Assembly: GCF_000770795.1 (NCBI RefSeq)
Contig: NZ_JRKJ01000018.1
Location: 124,001-188,000 of the forward strand
Reading direction: 5' to 3'
DNA from: Lysobacter dokdonensis DS-58
Lineage (GTDB): Bacteria > Pseudomonadota > Gammaproteobacteria > Xanthomonadales > Xanthomonadaceae
DNA length: 64,000 nt
The position numbers and the translations under genes are program-made. This document shows, one piece after another, positions 14,793 to 23,559 of the stretch. The notes beneath the pieces were generated by a model. That model was not told the DNA's origin and made no database searches. It saw only the letters and a list, made by a program, of their open reading frames with translations. The first letter of the stretch is position 1. Each line of letters begins with the position of its first letter.

Positions 14793-15107
14793 CTATTGCA
14801 GCGGCTTCCAGGTCAGGGAGCCGGTGGCGGTACGCGTGACCAGGATCCGCGGCACCTTCTGCGCGCAGGCTTCGGAGGCGGCTTCCATCAACTTGTCGCG
14901 CAGCCCCTTGGACTGCGTGGGGTCGTTGACCGACAGCACCTGCTCCACTTCCTTGAGCGAGGGTTGCGCGGGATCGTTGCACGCGATGGTGATCGAGCGT
15001 TCCGAGTCTTCCGCCTTGACTTCGATGGCACCGAGCGCTTCCTGCGCCAGCGACGGCGCGCTGGCGAACAACACGACGGAAAGCGCGACAACAGGGGCAT
15101 AACGCAT
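14793..15107 (-). CDS. Small secreted protein of unknown function
   Basis: A 104-residue protein with a clear signal peptide (MRYAPVVALSVVLFASAPSLAQ, cleavage expected after SLAQ or at ALA-like positions near residue 22), so it is periplasmic or secreted. The mature part has two Cys (in ITIACNDPAQP and ASEACAQKV) that could form one disulfide. The overall size and Cys spacing faintly recall UrcA-type proteins, but I would not assign that family. The start at 15107 is preceded by a very strong AAGGAGAGG ribosome-binding site; upstream in-frame codons lack a plausible N-terminus. Confidence 0.8.
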   Translation of the reverse strand: MRYAPVVALSVVLFASAPSLAQEALGAIEVKAEDSERSITIACNDPAQPSLKEVEQVLSVNDPTQSKGLRDKLMEAASEACAQKVPRILVTRTATGSLTWKPLQ

Positions 15108-15296
15108 TGCGCCTCTCCTTCCGATTCGGCGGACGACGGCCTGTCGTCCAGGGTCCGAACCATGATCATTGGCACCTGCGCGCCCGTAAACAAATGACAA
15201 AGGTTGGGGAACTAATAGTCATGCCGACGAACGGATGGCTCATCGGTTCGCGGGATGTCCGCGCACTGTGGGCGAATGCGTTGTTGCAGCGCGCCA

Positions 15297-16544
15297 TCAA
15301 TGCAAGAGCGATGCCGCCTCGTGGCGATGCCCGCGCCATTCATAGCCGATCACCGTCACCACGGGCGCGAGCATCAGCACGCACAGGCACGCCGTCATGT
15401 CGACGCCCGACATCGCGGCGCCCACGGCCGCCACCATCACTGCGACGGTTGCGATGAGCAACCACAGGTGGAACGGGTCGAAGCGGCGCACGAGGTAGTA
15501 GTACAGCCCGTAGATCGCGAGCAGGAACACGGCGACGGGAATCGCAGTCGCCAGCAATGTCGCGACCGCGCCGATGTGCGCTTCGTGCTGCAGGTAATAC
15601 GCGGCGACATGCAAGCCGGCGCCGGTGGCGACGATGCTCGCGATGATCAGCAGTTGCGTGTGCGCCCAGGTGAACCCGCGGCGACGGTGGTGGTGCAGTA
15701 CGTAACCCGAGGGGAGGATGTAGTACGTCCACCACATCGCGAACGTCAGCCCCACGCCCGCCACGCACACCAGCGCCGTATCGAGCGTCCAGCCGTGCAC
15801 GTCGACGACGGCGGACAACGACGCGACCGTGCCGACGATCCCCTCCCCCATCGCGATGATCGCGAACAGGCTGTAACGCTCGGCGACGTGGTGCGCGTGC
15901 CAGGGCGTGCCGTCGTGCAGATGCTCGGCCAACCACGGCAGCAGCAGTTCGAGGCCCGCGAGCGCGACGATCGCCGCGAACGTCGCCACCGGCGGGAACG
16001 ACGCGAAGATCATCGCGAACCATCCCGCCTGCGCGACCGAGATGCCGATTGCGTACAGCAGGCAAGTGGCGCGCCGCGATGGATCCTGCCGCGCGGCGCG
16101 CAGCCACTGGAACACCATCGCCATCCGCATGATGACGTAGCCGAGCACCATGATCCCGATGTCGATGCGTCCGTCGTCGACTTCCAGCGACGCGAACATC
16201 CGCGGCAACCCGAGCGCGAACACCAGCACGCCGCTCATCTGCGCCATCGTCGCGAGGCGGAACACCCAATCGTCCGTGTCGTAGGCCGAGGCGAACCAGG
16301 TGAAGTTGCTCCACGCCAGGCAGATCGCGAAGGACGCGAAGCCGAAGCCCAGCAATCCGTTGCCGACGTGCCCTTCCGCGATCGCATGCGCGAGCTGCGA
16401 TGCCGCCAGGCCGAATGCGATGACGAACGTCAGGTCGAACAACAATTCCAGCGGCGTGGCGACGCGATGCGGCTCGCCCGGGTCACGGCCCCGCATGGGC
16501 TTGTAGTGATGGTGCAGGTGGTCGGCGTCGATGACGTCGCTCAT
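15297..16544 (-). CDS. Low-temperature-requirement A (LtrA) family membrane protein
   Basis: A polytopic inner-membrane protein of 415 residues with about 11-12 hydrophobic helices. The N-terminal signature RVATPLELLFDLTFVIAFGL and the following AWSNFTWFASAYDTDDWVFR are diagnostic of the LtrA family (low temperature requirement in Listeria; biochemical role unknown). The ATG at 16544 gives a TCAT/ATGA overlap with the upstream hydrolase gene (stop at 16541), suggesting translational coupling. The ortholog's substrate or function is not known, and no transport motif is visible. Confidence 0.92.
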   Translation of the reverse strand: MSDVIDADHLHHHYKPMRGRDPGEPHRVATPLELLFDLTFVIAFGLAASQLAHAIAEGHVGNGLLGFGFASFAICLAWSNFTWFASAYDTDDWVFRLATMAQMSGVLVFALGLPRMFASLEVDDGRIDIGIMVLGYVIMRMAMVFQWLRAARQDPSRRATCLLYAIGISVAQAGWFAMIFASFPPVATFAAIVALAGLELLLPWLAEHLHDGTPWHAHHVAERYSLFAIIAMGEGIVGTVASLSAVVDVHGWTLDTALVCVAGVGLTFAMWWTYYILPSGYVLHHHRRRGFTWAHTQLLIIASIVATGAGLHVAAYYLQHEAHIGAVATLLATAIPVAVFLLAIYGLYYYLVRRFDPFHLWLLIATVAVMVAAVGAAMSGVDMTACLCVLMLAPVVTVIGYEWRGHRHEAASLLH

Positions 16545-17209
16545 GGCGTCGCCGCGCCGCTGATGAAATCGAGTGTCGGCACCGTCCATTGCTTGCGCGG
16601 CAGATAGAACGCCCCGTGCGACTTGCCCGTGTCGATGACGATCTCCTCGAACGAGGTCGGCTTCTCCGCCTTCTCCGCGATCGGCTTGCACGAATACGGC
16701 GACAGCGTGTCGGACTTCTCGCGGATCGACAGCACGCGCCCGGTGAAGCGCACCTGCGGCTCGTCGTCGCGCCAGCAGGCGGCGAGCAGCACGAAGCGCA
16801 CGTCGGGCCGGCGCAGGAAACTCGACACGCGCATCGCGATCGCCCCGCCCTTGGAGAACCCGACGACGGCGATGTGATCCTCCGGCACGCCCGCCGCGAT
16901 CAGCGCCTCGATCTGACCGACCACGCCGCCGGCGAACGCGATGTACGCGGTGTCCTTCGGCCGCTGCTGCGAGATCACCACGGCGCCGCGCAAAGCGAGC
17001 GACTCGAGCACGGCCGGCCAGTCGTACACACCAAAGCGATCATCGACCGGCCGCGGCGCGCCCTTCTCTTCCACGATCTTGCCGTGGAGGTAGATGACGT
17101 AGTGCTTCGTGGGGTCGGGCTTGGCCGGCGGCGCGGTGAGTATCTCCGCCGCGGTGGCGGCGCCCATCGACATCAACAACGCGACTGCGAGTGCGAAGAG
17201 CCGGAGCAT
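16541..17209 (-). CDS. Secreted alpha/beta-hydrolase
   Basis: A 222-residue alpha/beta-hydrolase with a signal peptide (MLRLFALAVALLMSMGAATAAE). The oxyanion region is YVIYLHGKIVEE, the nucleophile elbow is VVGFSKGGAIAM (GFSKG, Ser nucleophile), and a candidate catalytic His lies in DTGKSHGAFYLP. It is shorter than most lipases and lacks a lid insertion, so it is a small esterase-like enzyme of unknown substrate, acting in the periplasm. It is translationally coupled to ltrA by a 4-base overlap. The start overlaps the end of the preceding small gene by 37 bases. Confidence 0.87.
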   Translation of the reverse strand: MLRLFALAVALLMSMGAATAAEILTAPPAKPDPTKHYVIYLHGKIVEEKGAPRPVDDRFGVYDWPAVLESLALRGAVVISQQRPKDTAYIAFAGGVVGQIEALIAAGVPEDHIAVVGFSKGGAIAMRVSSFLRRPDVRFVLLAACWRDDEPQVRFTGRVLSIREKSDTLSPYSCKPIAEKAEKPTSFEEIVIDTGKSHGAFYLPRKQWTVPTLDFISGAATP

Positions 17210-17538
17210 GGCGGACTCCCGTGCGGGCCCCTAGCGTAACCCGACAGCGCACCGACCCAGGCCGGCTGCCGCACCTCCCGCCGCGCCCCGCTCCCCGGCA
17301 ACCCCGTGCGCTTCTCCATCCACCGCTCGACCCACCGCATCCCCTGCGCCTGCGACCCGCACCGCGCCTGCAACACCGCCATGCGCCACTGGATCTGCGT
17401 ATGCCACTTCCCGTTGCGATCGCGCATGACCATCGCGATGCAACCGGCGTTCCACAACAGATGCGCCGATCCCTCCTGCAACAACCAGCGACAAGCCGGC
17501 GGCAACGGGCGGGACGGCGCGATGTAACGGAAGGTCAT
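17173..17538 (-). CDS. Hypothetical small basic protein
   Basis: A 121-residue open frame filling the interval between the thioesterase and the hydrolase. Its N-terminal 85 residues (RYIAPSRPLPPACRWLLQEG, then MVMRDRNGKWHTQIQWRMAV) look like a real folded protein with regular hydrophobic spacing and a Trp-rich pattern. The last 35 residues, which overlap the hydrolase start, are low-complexity. No domain was recognised. The call rests on protein-like composition and on the lack of a better frame in this interval. Confidence 0.5.
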   Translation of the reverse strand: MTFRYIAPSRPLPPACRWLLQEGSAHLLWNAGCIAMVMRDRNGKWHTQIQWRMAVLQARCGSQAQGMRWVERWMEKRTGLPGSGARREVRQPAWVGALSGYARGPHGSPPCSGSSHSQSRC

Positions 17539-17582
17539 GCGACGTGAGCGTACGCGCGTGCGTCGCGCGGGATGCGAATGCG

Positions 17583-18005
17583 TCAGCCCGAATTCGCGAG
17601 GTTCGCGATCGTCGCCTGCATGATCGCGATCGTCTTCGATTCACCGCCGCGCACGCCGATCACTTCCGACGTGCAGACGGTCAACGTGCGACCCGCCTTG
17701 ACGACCTTGCCGATGGCGACGAATTCATCGGCCACCGCCGGGCGAAGCAGGTTGACCTTGAACTCCGCGGTGAGCACGTCGGAACCATCCGGCGCCATCG
17801 TCAGCGCGGCGTAACCGCACGCACTGTCGAGGATCGCCGTCAGCGCGCCGGCGTGAACGAAGCCGTTCTGTTGCGAGATCTCCGGCGAGGGCGCCATCGC
17901 GATTCGCACCTCGCCCGGTTCGATCGACACCAGGCGCGCGCCGAGGTGCTGCATCAAGCCTTGGGCGGCGAAGGAGTCGGAGACGATCTTTTGGATGTCG
18001 CGCAT
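17583..18005 (-). CDS. PaaI-type hotdog thioesterase
   Basis: A 140-residue hotdog-fold acyl-CoA thioesterase of the PaaI/YigI group. The central helix motif QQNGFVHAGALTAILDSACG contains the HAG(x)LxxxxD/E pattern that carries the catalytic acidic residue, followed by the beta-sheet VLTAEFKVNLLRPA and TLTVCTSEV. It probably hydrolyses aromatic or medium-chain acyl-CoA in the cytoplasm. The ATG at 18005 is the normal N-terminus. A small membrane-protein gene lies 19 bases upstream in the same direction, so the two may be co-transcribed. Confidence 0.92.
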   Translation of the reverse strand: MRDIQKIVSDSFAAQGLMQHLGARLVSIEPGEVRIAMAPSPEISQQNGFVHAGALTAILDSACGYAALTMAPDGSDVLTAEFKVNLLRPAVADEFVAIGKVVKAGRTLTVCTSEVIGVRGGESKTIAIMQATIANLANSG

Positions 18006-18024
18006 TGACCGATCCTATCGCGCA

Positions 18025-18306
18025 TCAGCGGCCATCGCATCGGTAGTAGTACATGATCGGATCGCGGCGCAGGCGCCAGTTGGTCCATGCGCCCACGATT
18101 GCCAGCGCACTGCCGGCGATGAACGGTGCGAGCGCGAGATAGCGCAGCATCGTGAGGATATTCGCGGCGCCCGGGCCCGCGGATGCCGCGAACGTCGCGA
18201 TGCAGAACTGCGCGATGCCCGCCGCGACCAAGACCAACACGCCGGACCACAACTGCCTATCCGCGCGCCGCATCGTGCGGCGTTGCCATGCGTGGAAATT
18301 GGGCAT
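18025..18306 (-). CDS. Small two-helix membrane protein
   Basis: A 93-residue protein with two predicted transmembrane helices (LWSGVLVLVAAGIAQFCIA at about 19-40 and LAPFIAGSALAIVGAW at about 57-75), a basic N-terminus and a short cytoplasmic tail ending in YYYRCDGR. Function unknown. The ATG at 18306 is preceded by CAGGAGAGAC, a good ribosome-binding site. It is 19 bases upstream of the thioesterase gene and may form an operon with it. Confidence 0.75.
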   Translation of the reverse strand: MPNFHAWQRRTMRRADRQLWSGVLVLVAAGIAQFCIATFAASAGPGAANILTMLRYLALAPFIAGSALAIVGAWTNWRLRRDPIMYYYRCDGR

Positions 18307-18712
18307 CCCGTCTCTCCTGGTGGAAAGGCGGCAAGATGCAAATGGAATGTCTCACCGATTGCGATCCGATCCTTCCGTCGTGGCCGGGATAGACGGCAAG
18401 CGAACGCACGTCGTGCACCTCCTTCGAGCAGAAGAACCTTGCGCCGCGGATCGGCGCAAGGTTGTCGGGAGGTTGAAAGGCCGCCAACAGTCAACGGTGG
18501 ACGTATTTCCCTTTGCGGGGTGTTGCATTGAGTCCCCTCCCGACGGAGGGGATACGCATTTGGCGCAGTCCCTGGCGCCGACTGTTGGCGGAGCTTTCAA
18601 ACTCCGGAACGAATCGTGCCTATGCGTGCCCATGCGGCGATATCAGCGAATGCCGCGATCGCGTGTCGGAAAACTCCTAATCACGTATCGCCGCGCCCGC
18701 GGCGAGCGGCTG
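18307..18712. other. Non-coding interval with two perfect stem-loops
   Basis: No credible gene in 406 bases: open frames here have poor composition and no ribosome-binding site. It holds two perfect inverted repeats. One at 18435-18463 has 11-base arms AACCTTGCGCC/GGCGCAAGGTT and a 7-base loop; one at 18533-18552 has 8-base arms TCCCCTCC/GGAGGGGA and a 4-base loop. Neither is followed by a U-run on either strand. They could be an RNA structure, a repeat element or weak terminators. Confidence 0.5.
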
Positions 18713-19069
18713 TCAGCCGGACTTCGCCATGTGCTCGGCGGCCTTGCGGCTGCGCGCCACGCGGTCGACGGCGTGCTGGAGGTCTTCCCCTACCCCGGCA
18801 AGTGCATCCGGAATCGGCCGGTGGCCCGGTTCGGCGGGAATGGGCCGCGGATCGCATTCAGCGGCAAAGTCCACCAGCATCTTGCCGACGTTGTACGTCG
18901 CATAGATCTCGGCATCCGGCCCGAACTCCCGCGCGGTATTCACGATCGCCCCCGCCACGCCGCCGAAGATTCCCAGGAAATGCCGCGCACTGGTGCTGTT
19001 GGCCAGCAGGTGCGGCATGGAATCGCGCAGGTCGCGCAGGTTGAGGTCGAGGAAATCCTTGCTCTTCAT
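18713..19069 (-). CDS. Hypothetical cytoplasmic protein
   Basis: A 118-residue, mostly helical protein that I do not recognise. It begins MKSKDFLDLNLRDLRDSM, contains the Gly-rich FLGIFGGVAGAIVNTAREFG segment and ends in a charged helix (DRVARSRKAAEHMAKSG). No signal peptide or clear membrane helix. The start at 19069 has GGAAG about 10 bases upstream; the longer open frame reaching to 19276 has low-quality sequence and is not preferred. Confidence 0.65.
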   Translation of the reverse strand: MKSKDFLDLNLRDLRDSMPHLLANSTSARHFLGIFGGVAGAIVNTAREFGPDAEIYATYNVGKMLVDFAAECDPRPIPAEPGHRPIPDALAGVGEDLQHAVDRVARSRKAAEHMAKSG

Positions 19070-19306
19070 CCGTGTTCGCTTCCGAGTTCGTGGATCCCCT
19101 GTCGCGAGCGTACTCCCCACTCCCGCAGACAGATTCGTGCGGAAGGGTGAAGCGTTCACGGAAGGCGCCGGGGTGGCCCGGGGAATGGCGCCTTCGTAGG
19201 GGGTAACGCGGATGGGTGGCGGGACCGGACCGCCGGGCGGTCGGGATTGCCGCTTCAGTGCACGCAGATCAGGCACCCGCGTTCTTGGTGACCGGAACGA
19301 ATTCCC

Positions 19307-19845
19307 TCATCGCTGCCACGGCGGCGTCCACGTTGACGGTGCAGGCGGCGCTGCCGGTGCGGCCGCTTGTTCCGCAGCGCCCGTTGCGGCGCTCGCGGTG
19401 GTGTCTTCCGTCGGCCGATCCTTGCGCCACACGTGCGCGTCCATGCCATGCCCGTCGCCACTACATTCCAGCAAATATTCGCCGCCGGCCTGCGCGTCGA
19501 CGGTCAGGTCGAATGTGCCGACGAACATGCCGTTGCAGCGCAATCGCACGAGGTACTTGCCTTGACGCACGCGCACGGCAGCGAACTTGCTCACGTTGGC
19601 GGCGCCAGCGACGTCGTAACCCTGCGAGATCACGATCAACTCGGCCATGCGTCGGGGCCCATGAAGATCCGCCTTGCCGTCGAGGATTTGAATTTCCTTT
19701 CCGAGCTCAACGCCGTGCGGATGATCGCGGTTTCGGATGCGGGCGTGGTCGCATCGACTTGATAGTCGAACGTGCCTTTCGGCTTCCCCCACGCAGTTGC
19801 GAACAGCAAGGCCGCCACGGCGGCCAGCTTGGCGGATCGGTGCAT
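19307..19845 (-). pseudogene. Frameshifted small secreted protein
   Basis: Two overlapping frames appear to make one protein of about 180 residues. The upstream frame (from ATG 19845) begins with a signal peptide, MHRSAKLAAVAALLFATAWG, followed by TFDYQVDATTPASETAIIR. It turns to nonsense near 19695-19701, where the other frame takes over with KEIQILDGKADLHGP, then IVISQGYDVAG and LVRLRCNGMFVGTFDLTVDA, and ends in an Ala/Pro-rich tail. Joining them requires a change equal to restoring one lost base in the GGAAAGGAAA stretch. It is either a pseudogene or a sequence error. Family unknown; a signal peptide and a beta-rich mature part are all that can be seen. Confidence 0.65.
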
Positions 19846-20051
19846 TGGTGCCCCCCCTGATGGACCTGCGAATCATAGCGACGTGCTGGCGGATAGAACC
19901 GGGCGCGGGGGATCACCGGCTGGTTTAAAACCAACGCATCCGCGTATTGAATTCGTCATAACCCGTCCCGCATCGCAGTCGACCAGACGATTCGCGAAAA
20001 GTGGACAACAAAGGGAGAGTTGACGTATCGAAATCCTGCCCCTGGGCTGGG

Positions 20052-21293
20052 TCAGCCCGCGCCCACCACGCCGCGGACGGAATAAAGGGGTTCGAGCAAC
20101 CACTCGTACAGCCGTCGCCGCTCGCTCAGGATGTCGGCCTCCAGCACCATCCCGGCCCGCAGCGGCTCTGGTTTCCCGTATGCGGTCACCGTTTGCGCGT
20201 CGAGTTCGACGAGCACGCGGTAGACGGGTTCACTGTCGGAGTTGGTCGGCGCCACCACGCTGCGCGAGACGCGTACCACGCGCCCGCTGTAATGACCGAA
20301 CTTCTGATACGGATAGGCCTGGTAACGCAGCAGCACCGCACTGCCCGGCTCGATAAAGCCGATCGCGCGGCTAGGCACAAGCAGCTGCGCCTGCAGGCGT
20401 GAACCTTGTGGCAGCAGCGTCAGCAGCGGTTGGCCGGCCTGCACCGCCTGCCCCGGCTCAACCAGCCGATTGGCGACGAGCCCGCCCACCGGTGCCTTGA
20501 CCAGCATCGCCCCGCCCGCCTCTTGCTGCACTCGCTCCTGCTGCAGCTGCGCGAGGTCGCGTTGTGTCGCGGCCTCTTTGGCATGACGCTGGGCGGGCAA
20601 CTCCTGCAGCGCTTGCTCCATCTGCATGATGCCGCGGCGGATCGTGGTGGCCTCGCGTTCCAGCGCCTGCTGTTGATCGACTAGGTCCAGCACCGCCTGC
20701 GCCTGTTGATCTAGCTGCGCTTGACTCACGTACTGATCCGCGGCGATGCGCGCATACCGCGCGGTCGTTACGCGCCCCAGCCGCACCTGCTCACGCCGCG
20801 TCGCAATCGCGGCCTCGGTCTGGTGCAACTGCTTGTGCGCGGCGGCGAGTTGCCGATGTGTACCCGCCTGCTGCGCGTCGAGCTGGGCGCGCTGCGCCGC
20901 GCCCAATGCCGCCACGCTCTCTTGGCGTGCCGCCAGTCCGTCGCGCAATGTGGCGAGCGCGTCCTCGCCGTGCGCCAGAGCGCGGGGGATGGACAGCCGC
21001 AGCAAGGGCGCGGCGTCTACAATCGGATCCCCTTCCTGCGGGATCACTTCAGCCACCACGCCGCTGGCGGGCGCGGTCACCGTCGCGAGACCTAGGCTCG
21101 GCACGAGCTGGCCCACGACCCGCGAGCGACGGCTGTAGCCACCGAAGAGCAGGAACGCCACGACCGCCAGCGCCGCGACCACCGCGACCAGCGTCAACGT
21201 CCACATTCGCAACGGTTGGGCGAGCGTGATGCCGCCGAGTTGCGCGCTGCCCTTTGCCTCCAGCACTTCACGGCGGAACAAGTCGTGCGTCAT
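20052..21293 (-). CDS. HlyD-family periplasmic adaptor for peptide/bacteriocin export
   Basis: A 413-residue membrane-fusion protein. It has a cytoplasmic N-terminus (MTHDLFRREVLEAKGSAQLG), one transmembrane helix at about 32-52 (LTLVAVVAALAVVAFLLFGG), a split lipoyl domain (ATVTAPASGVVAEVIPQEGD and GGAMLVKAPVGGLVANRLVEP), a long alpha-helical hairpin between them (about 110-250), and a beta-barrel (PSRAIGFIEPGSAVLLRYQA). This is the CvaA/MchE-like type that bridges a peptidase-containing ABC transporter to a TolC-type channel. The start at 21293 gives an ATGA overlap with a 38-residue ORF, which in turn overlaps the exporter gene. It is the last gene of the bacteriocin operon; no TolC homologue is adjacent. 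Confidence 0.92.
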   Translation of the reverse strand: MTHDLFRREVLEAKGSAQLGGITLAQPLRMWTLTLVAVVAALAVVAFLLFGGYSRRSRVVGQLVPSLGLATVTAPASGVVAEVIPQEGDPIVDAAPLLRLSIPRALAHGEDALATLRDGLAARQESVAALGAAQRAQLDAQQAGTHRQLAAAHKQLHQTEAAIATRREQVRLGRVTTARYARIAADQYVSQAQLDQQAQAVLDLVDQQQALEREATTIRRGIMQMEQALQELPAQRHAKEAATQRDLAQLQQERVQQEAGGAMLVKAPVGGLVANRLVEPGQAVQAGQPLLTLLPQGSRLQAQLLVPSRAIGFIEPGSAVLLRYQAYPYQKFGHYSGRVVRVSRSVVAPTNSDSEPVYRVLVELDAQTVTAYGKPEPLRAGMVLEADILSERRRLYEWLLEPLYSVRGVVGAG

Positions 21294-21406
21294 GCCGGCC
21301 GCTTTCGGCGCGCCTGCCGGTGTGCTTGCTCTGGTATCGAAAGGGTCTCGGCGGCCGCCTCCGCTTGCTGGTTGTCCCGCGGATGCCGCTCCTTCATGCC
21401 TGTCAT
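21290..21406 (-). CDS. 38-residue coupled small ORF between ABC exporter and HlyD genes
   Basis: This ORF exactly fills the gap between the exporter and the adaptor. Its ATG (21406) overlaps the exporter stop as ATGA, and its TGA overlaps the HlyD ATG as ATGA. The product begins MTGMKERHPRDNQQAEAAAE and ends in the very basic RQARRKRPA; it has no membrane segment. The double overlap strongly suggests that ribosomes pass through it, either to make a small basic protein or simply to carry translation into hlyD. A second ATG (21397) follows an internal GGC. Function unknown. Confidence 0.6.
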   Translation of the reverse strand: MTGMKERHPRDNQQAEAAAETLSIPEQAHRQARRKRPA

Positions 21407-23504
21407 GCGGTCGCGACCTCGGGCGATGGCGCGTGCGCGTTCGGCCGCACCTCCTGCACGATCCGCCCGCCGTGCATCACCAGAACGCGGTCGGCGCTCG
21501 CGATGGTTTCCGGGCGGTGCGCGATGATGATCCGAGTGATCTTGAGCGCGCGCACCGCATCGTTCACCCGACGCTCGCGCTCGACGTCGAGATGGCTGGT
21601 CGCCTCGTCGAGGAACAGAAAGCGCGGCTGGCGATAGAGCGCCCTCGCCAGGATCACTCGCTGCTTCTGCCCGCCCGACAGTGTGGTGCCCATGTCGCCA
21701 ATCAGGCTGTGATAGCCCATCGGCAATGACACGATGTCGTCGTGGACTGCGGCGAGCCGAGCGGCCTCTTCGACTCGTGCCAGATCATAGCCGTCCTCGC
21801 CGAAGGCGATGTTCTCGGCGACACTGCCGGCAAACAGCTTGTCGTCTTGCATCACAGCGCCCACCCGCTCCCGGTAGTGCCGGGTTCCGAGCCGACTGAG
21901 CTCGCGGCCATCGACGGTGATGCGGCCCTCGGTCGCCGGCAGCAGCCCCAGCAGCAGCTTGACCAGCGTGGTCTTGCCGCAACCCGACGCGCCGACGATC
22001 GCCACCGATTCGCCCTCCTCGACGGTGAAGCTGCAGCCCTTGAGTACACACGTCTCGCCATCGGCGTAGCGAAAGCCCAGGCCGTCGACAGTCAGGCTTC
22101 CGCCGGTCAGTTCCGCTGTCGGTGCCGCCCCCTGCTCCGCCTCGGGCTCGGCGAGCAAAATGTCTCCCAGTCGCTCGCCGTGCAGGCGCAACATGCGGAA
22201 CTCGATCCACTTGTCGATGAGCCCCGACACCGACCGGCGAACTGGTCCTTGTACGCGAGGTACGCCACCAGCATGCCCACCGAGAACACGTTCTCAAGCG
22301 CGAGCGTGGCGCCAATCCAGACCACGGCGATGCGTTCGAGGCCGAACACCAACTGGCTCGCGGCGCTGAAGCCCAGGCCCAGCTTGGCCAGCCCTACCTC
22401 GCGATTCACCGTGTCGTGCATCAGCGTGGCATAGGTCGAACGCCGCACCGGCTCACCGCCGGCGACCTTGATGGACTGGATGCCACGGATGGATTCGAGC
22501 AGGTGCGATTGCTGTTTGGCCGCCGCCCCCAGTTGCTGCTCAGTGCCGTCGCGCAGAGGGCGGTATGCGAGCGCCCGTAGGCCGAGGTACAGCCCAACCG
22601 CCAACAGCGTCACCAGCGCGAGCTCGGCGCTATAGAGCAGCATCATGCCGAGCGTCACCACCGCCATCAAGCCGTCAATCAACGACTCGACGAAGCTGGT
22701 GGTGAGCGTCTTCTGGATGGCCTGCACCGCGCCCATGCGCGAGGTGACGTCTCCCAAATGCCGCTTCTCAAAAAAGTCGAGCGGCAGGCGCAGCAGGTGG
22801 GCGAACACGTTGCTCATCCACTGCAGCCCAAGGCGCGTGGAAAGGTAGACCACCGTCCAGCCGCGCAGGAGGCTGATGGCGACCTGCAGCAGCAGCGCAA
22901 GCCCAAAGCCCAGCCCGAGCACGGTCAGCAGTTCGCGATCGGCGGCGACCAGCACCTGGTCGACCACCCACTGCATGAAAAACGGCGCCATCAGGAGAAA
23001 CGCCTGCAGTGCGAGCGAGAGCAGCAGCACGAGCGCGAGCGAGCGCCACAAACCCGACACGCGGCCGGTCAGCTGACGCATCGAAATCGACGGGGGTGCT
23101 TTCTGCGGCCGGAACTCAGCGGTGGGCGTCAGCTCCAGCGCGATGCCGGTGAAGTGCTTGGACACGTCGGCGCGCGACAGCACGCGGCGGCCTAGCGAAG
23201 GGTCGAGGATCGTGATGCGATCGCCCGCGACCTGCGCCAGGACCACGTAGTGGTTCAGGTCCCAATGCAGCACACACGGCGTCGTGAGCTTGGACAGATC
23301 GTCAAGGTCCAGACGTAGCGGACGCCCCTGCAACCCCAAATCACCCGCAATGGCGATCAGGCGCTTGAGCGACGCGCCCTTGAGTGACAACGGGAAGCGG
23401 CGGCGCAGTTCGCGCAGGCCGACCGCATTGCCGTGGTGCGCGGCAGCAATAGCGAGGCACACCAAGCCACATTCCGAAGATTCGGACTGGACAATGACTT
23501 CCAT
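21403..23504 (-). pseudogene. C39-peptidase ABC exporter for double-glycine peptides, frameshifted
   Basis: Together the two frames encode a complete peptidase-containing ATP-binding transporter of about 700 residues. Residues 1-135 form the C39 cysteine peptidase: catalytic Cys in QSESSECGLVCLAIAAAHHG, His in LNHYVVLAQV, Asp in ITILDPSLG. Six transmembrane helices follow (about 150-420), then the nucleotide-binding domain with Walker A VGASGCGKTTLVKLL, signature TTLSGGQKQRVILARAL, Walker B FLFLDEATSHLDVE and the H-loop IIIAHRPET. The frame breaks at about 22230-22232, where the first frame reads DQFAGRCRGSS and the second resumes as (V)SGLIDKWIEFRML. One missing base explains it. If real, no full-length exporter is made; a split protein starting at GTG 22230 is conceivable. 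Confidence 0.85.
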
Positions 23505-23559
23505 GCCCTATCTCACTTCAGACGCGGTTCGTTGCGGCGTACCTCGGCTTTCTTGCGCT

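Noticed and set aside
13185-15197. 670-codon plus-strand frame opposite the POT transporter
   Set aside because: Antisense shadow. The sequence is Arg/His/Gln-rich without hydrophobic pattern, while the minus strand encodes a complete transporter.
18152-19150. 332-codon plus-strand frame across the thioesterase-to-19 kb region
   Set aside because: It runs antisense to two better-supported small genes and through a region with stem-loops. Composition is not protein-like.
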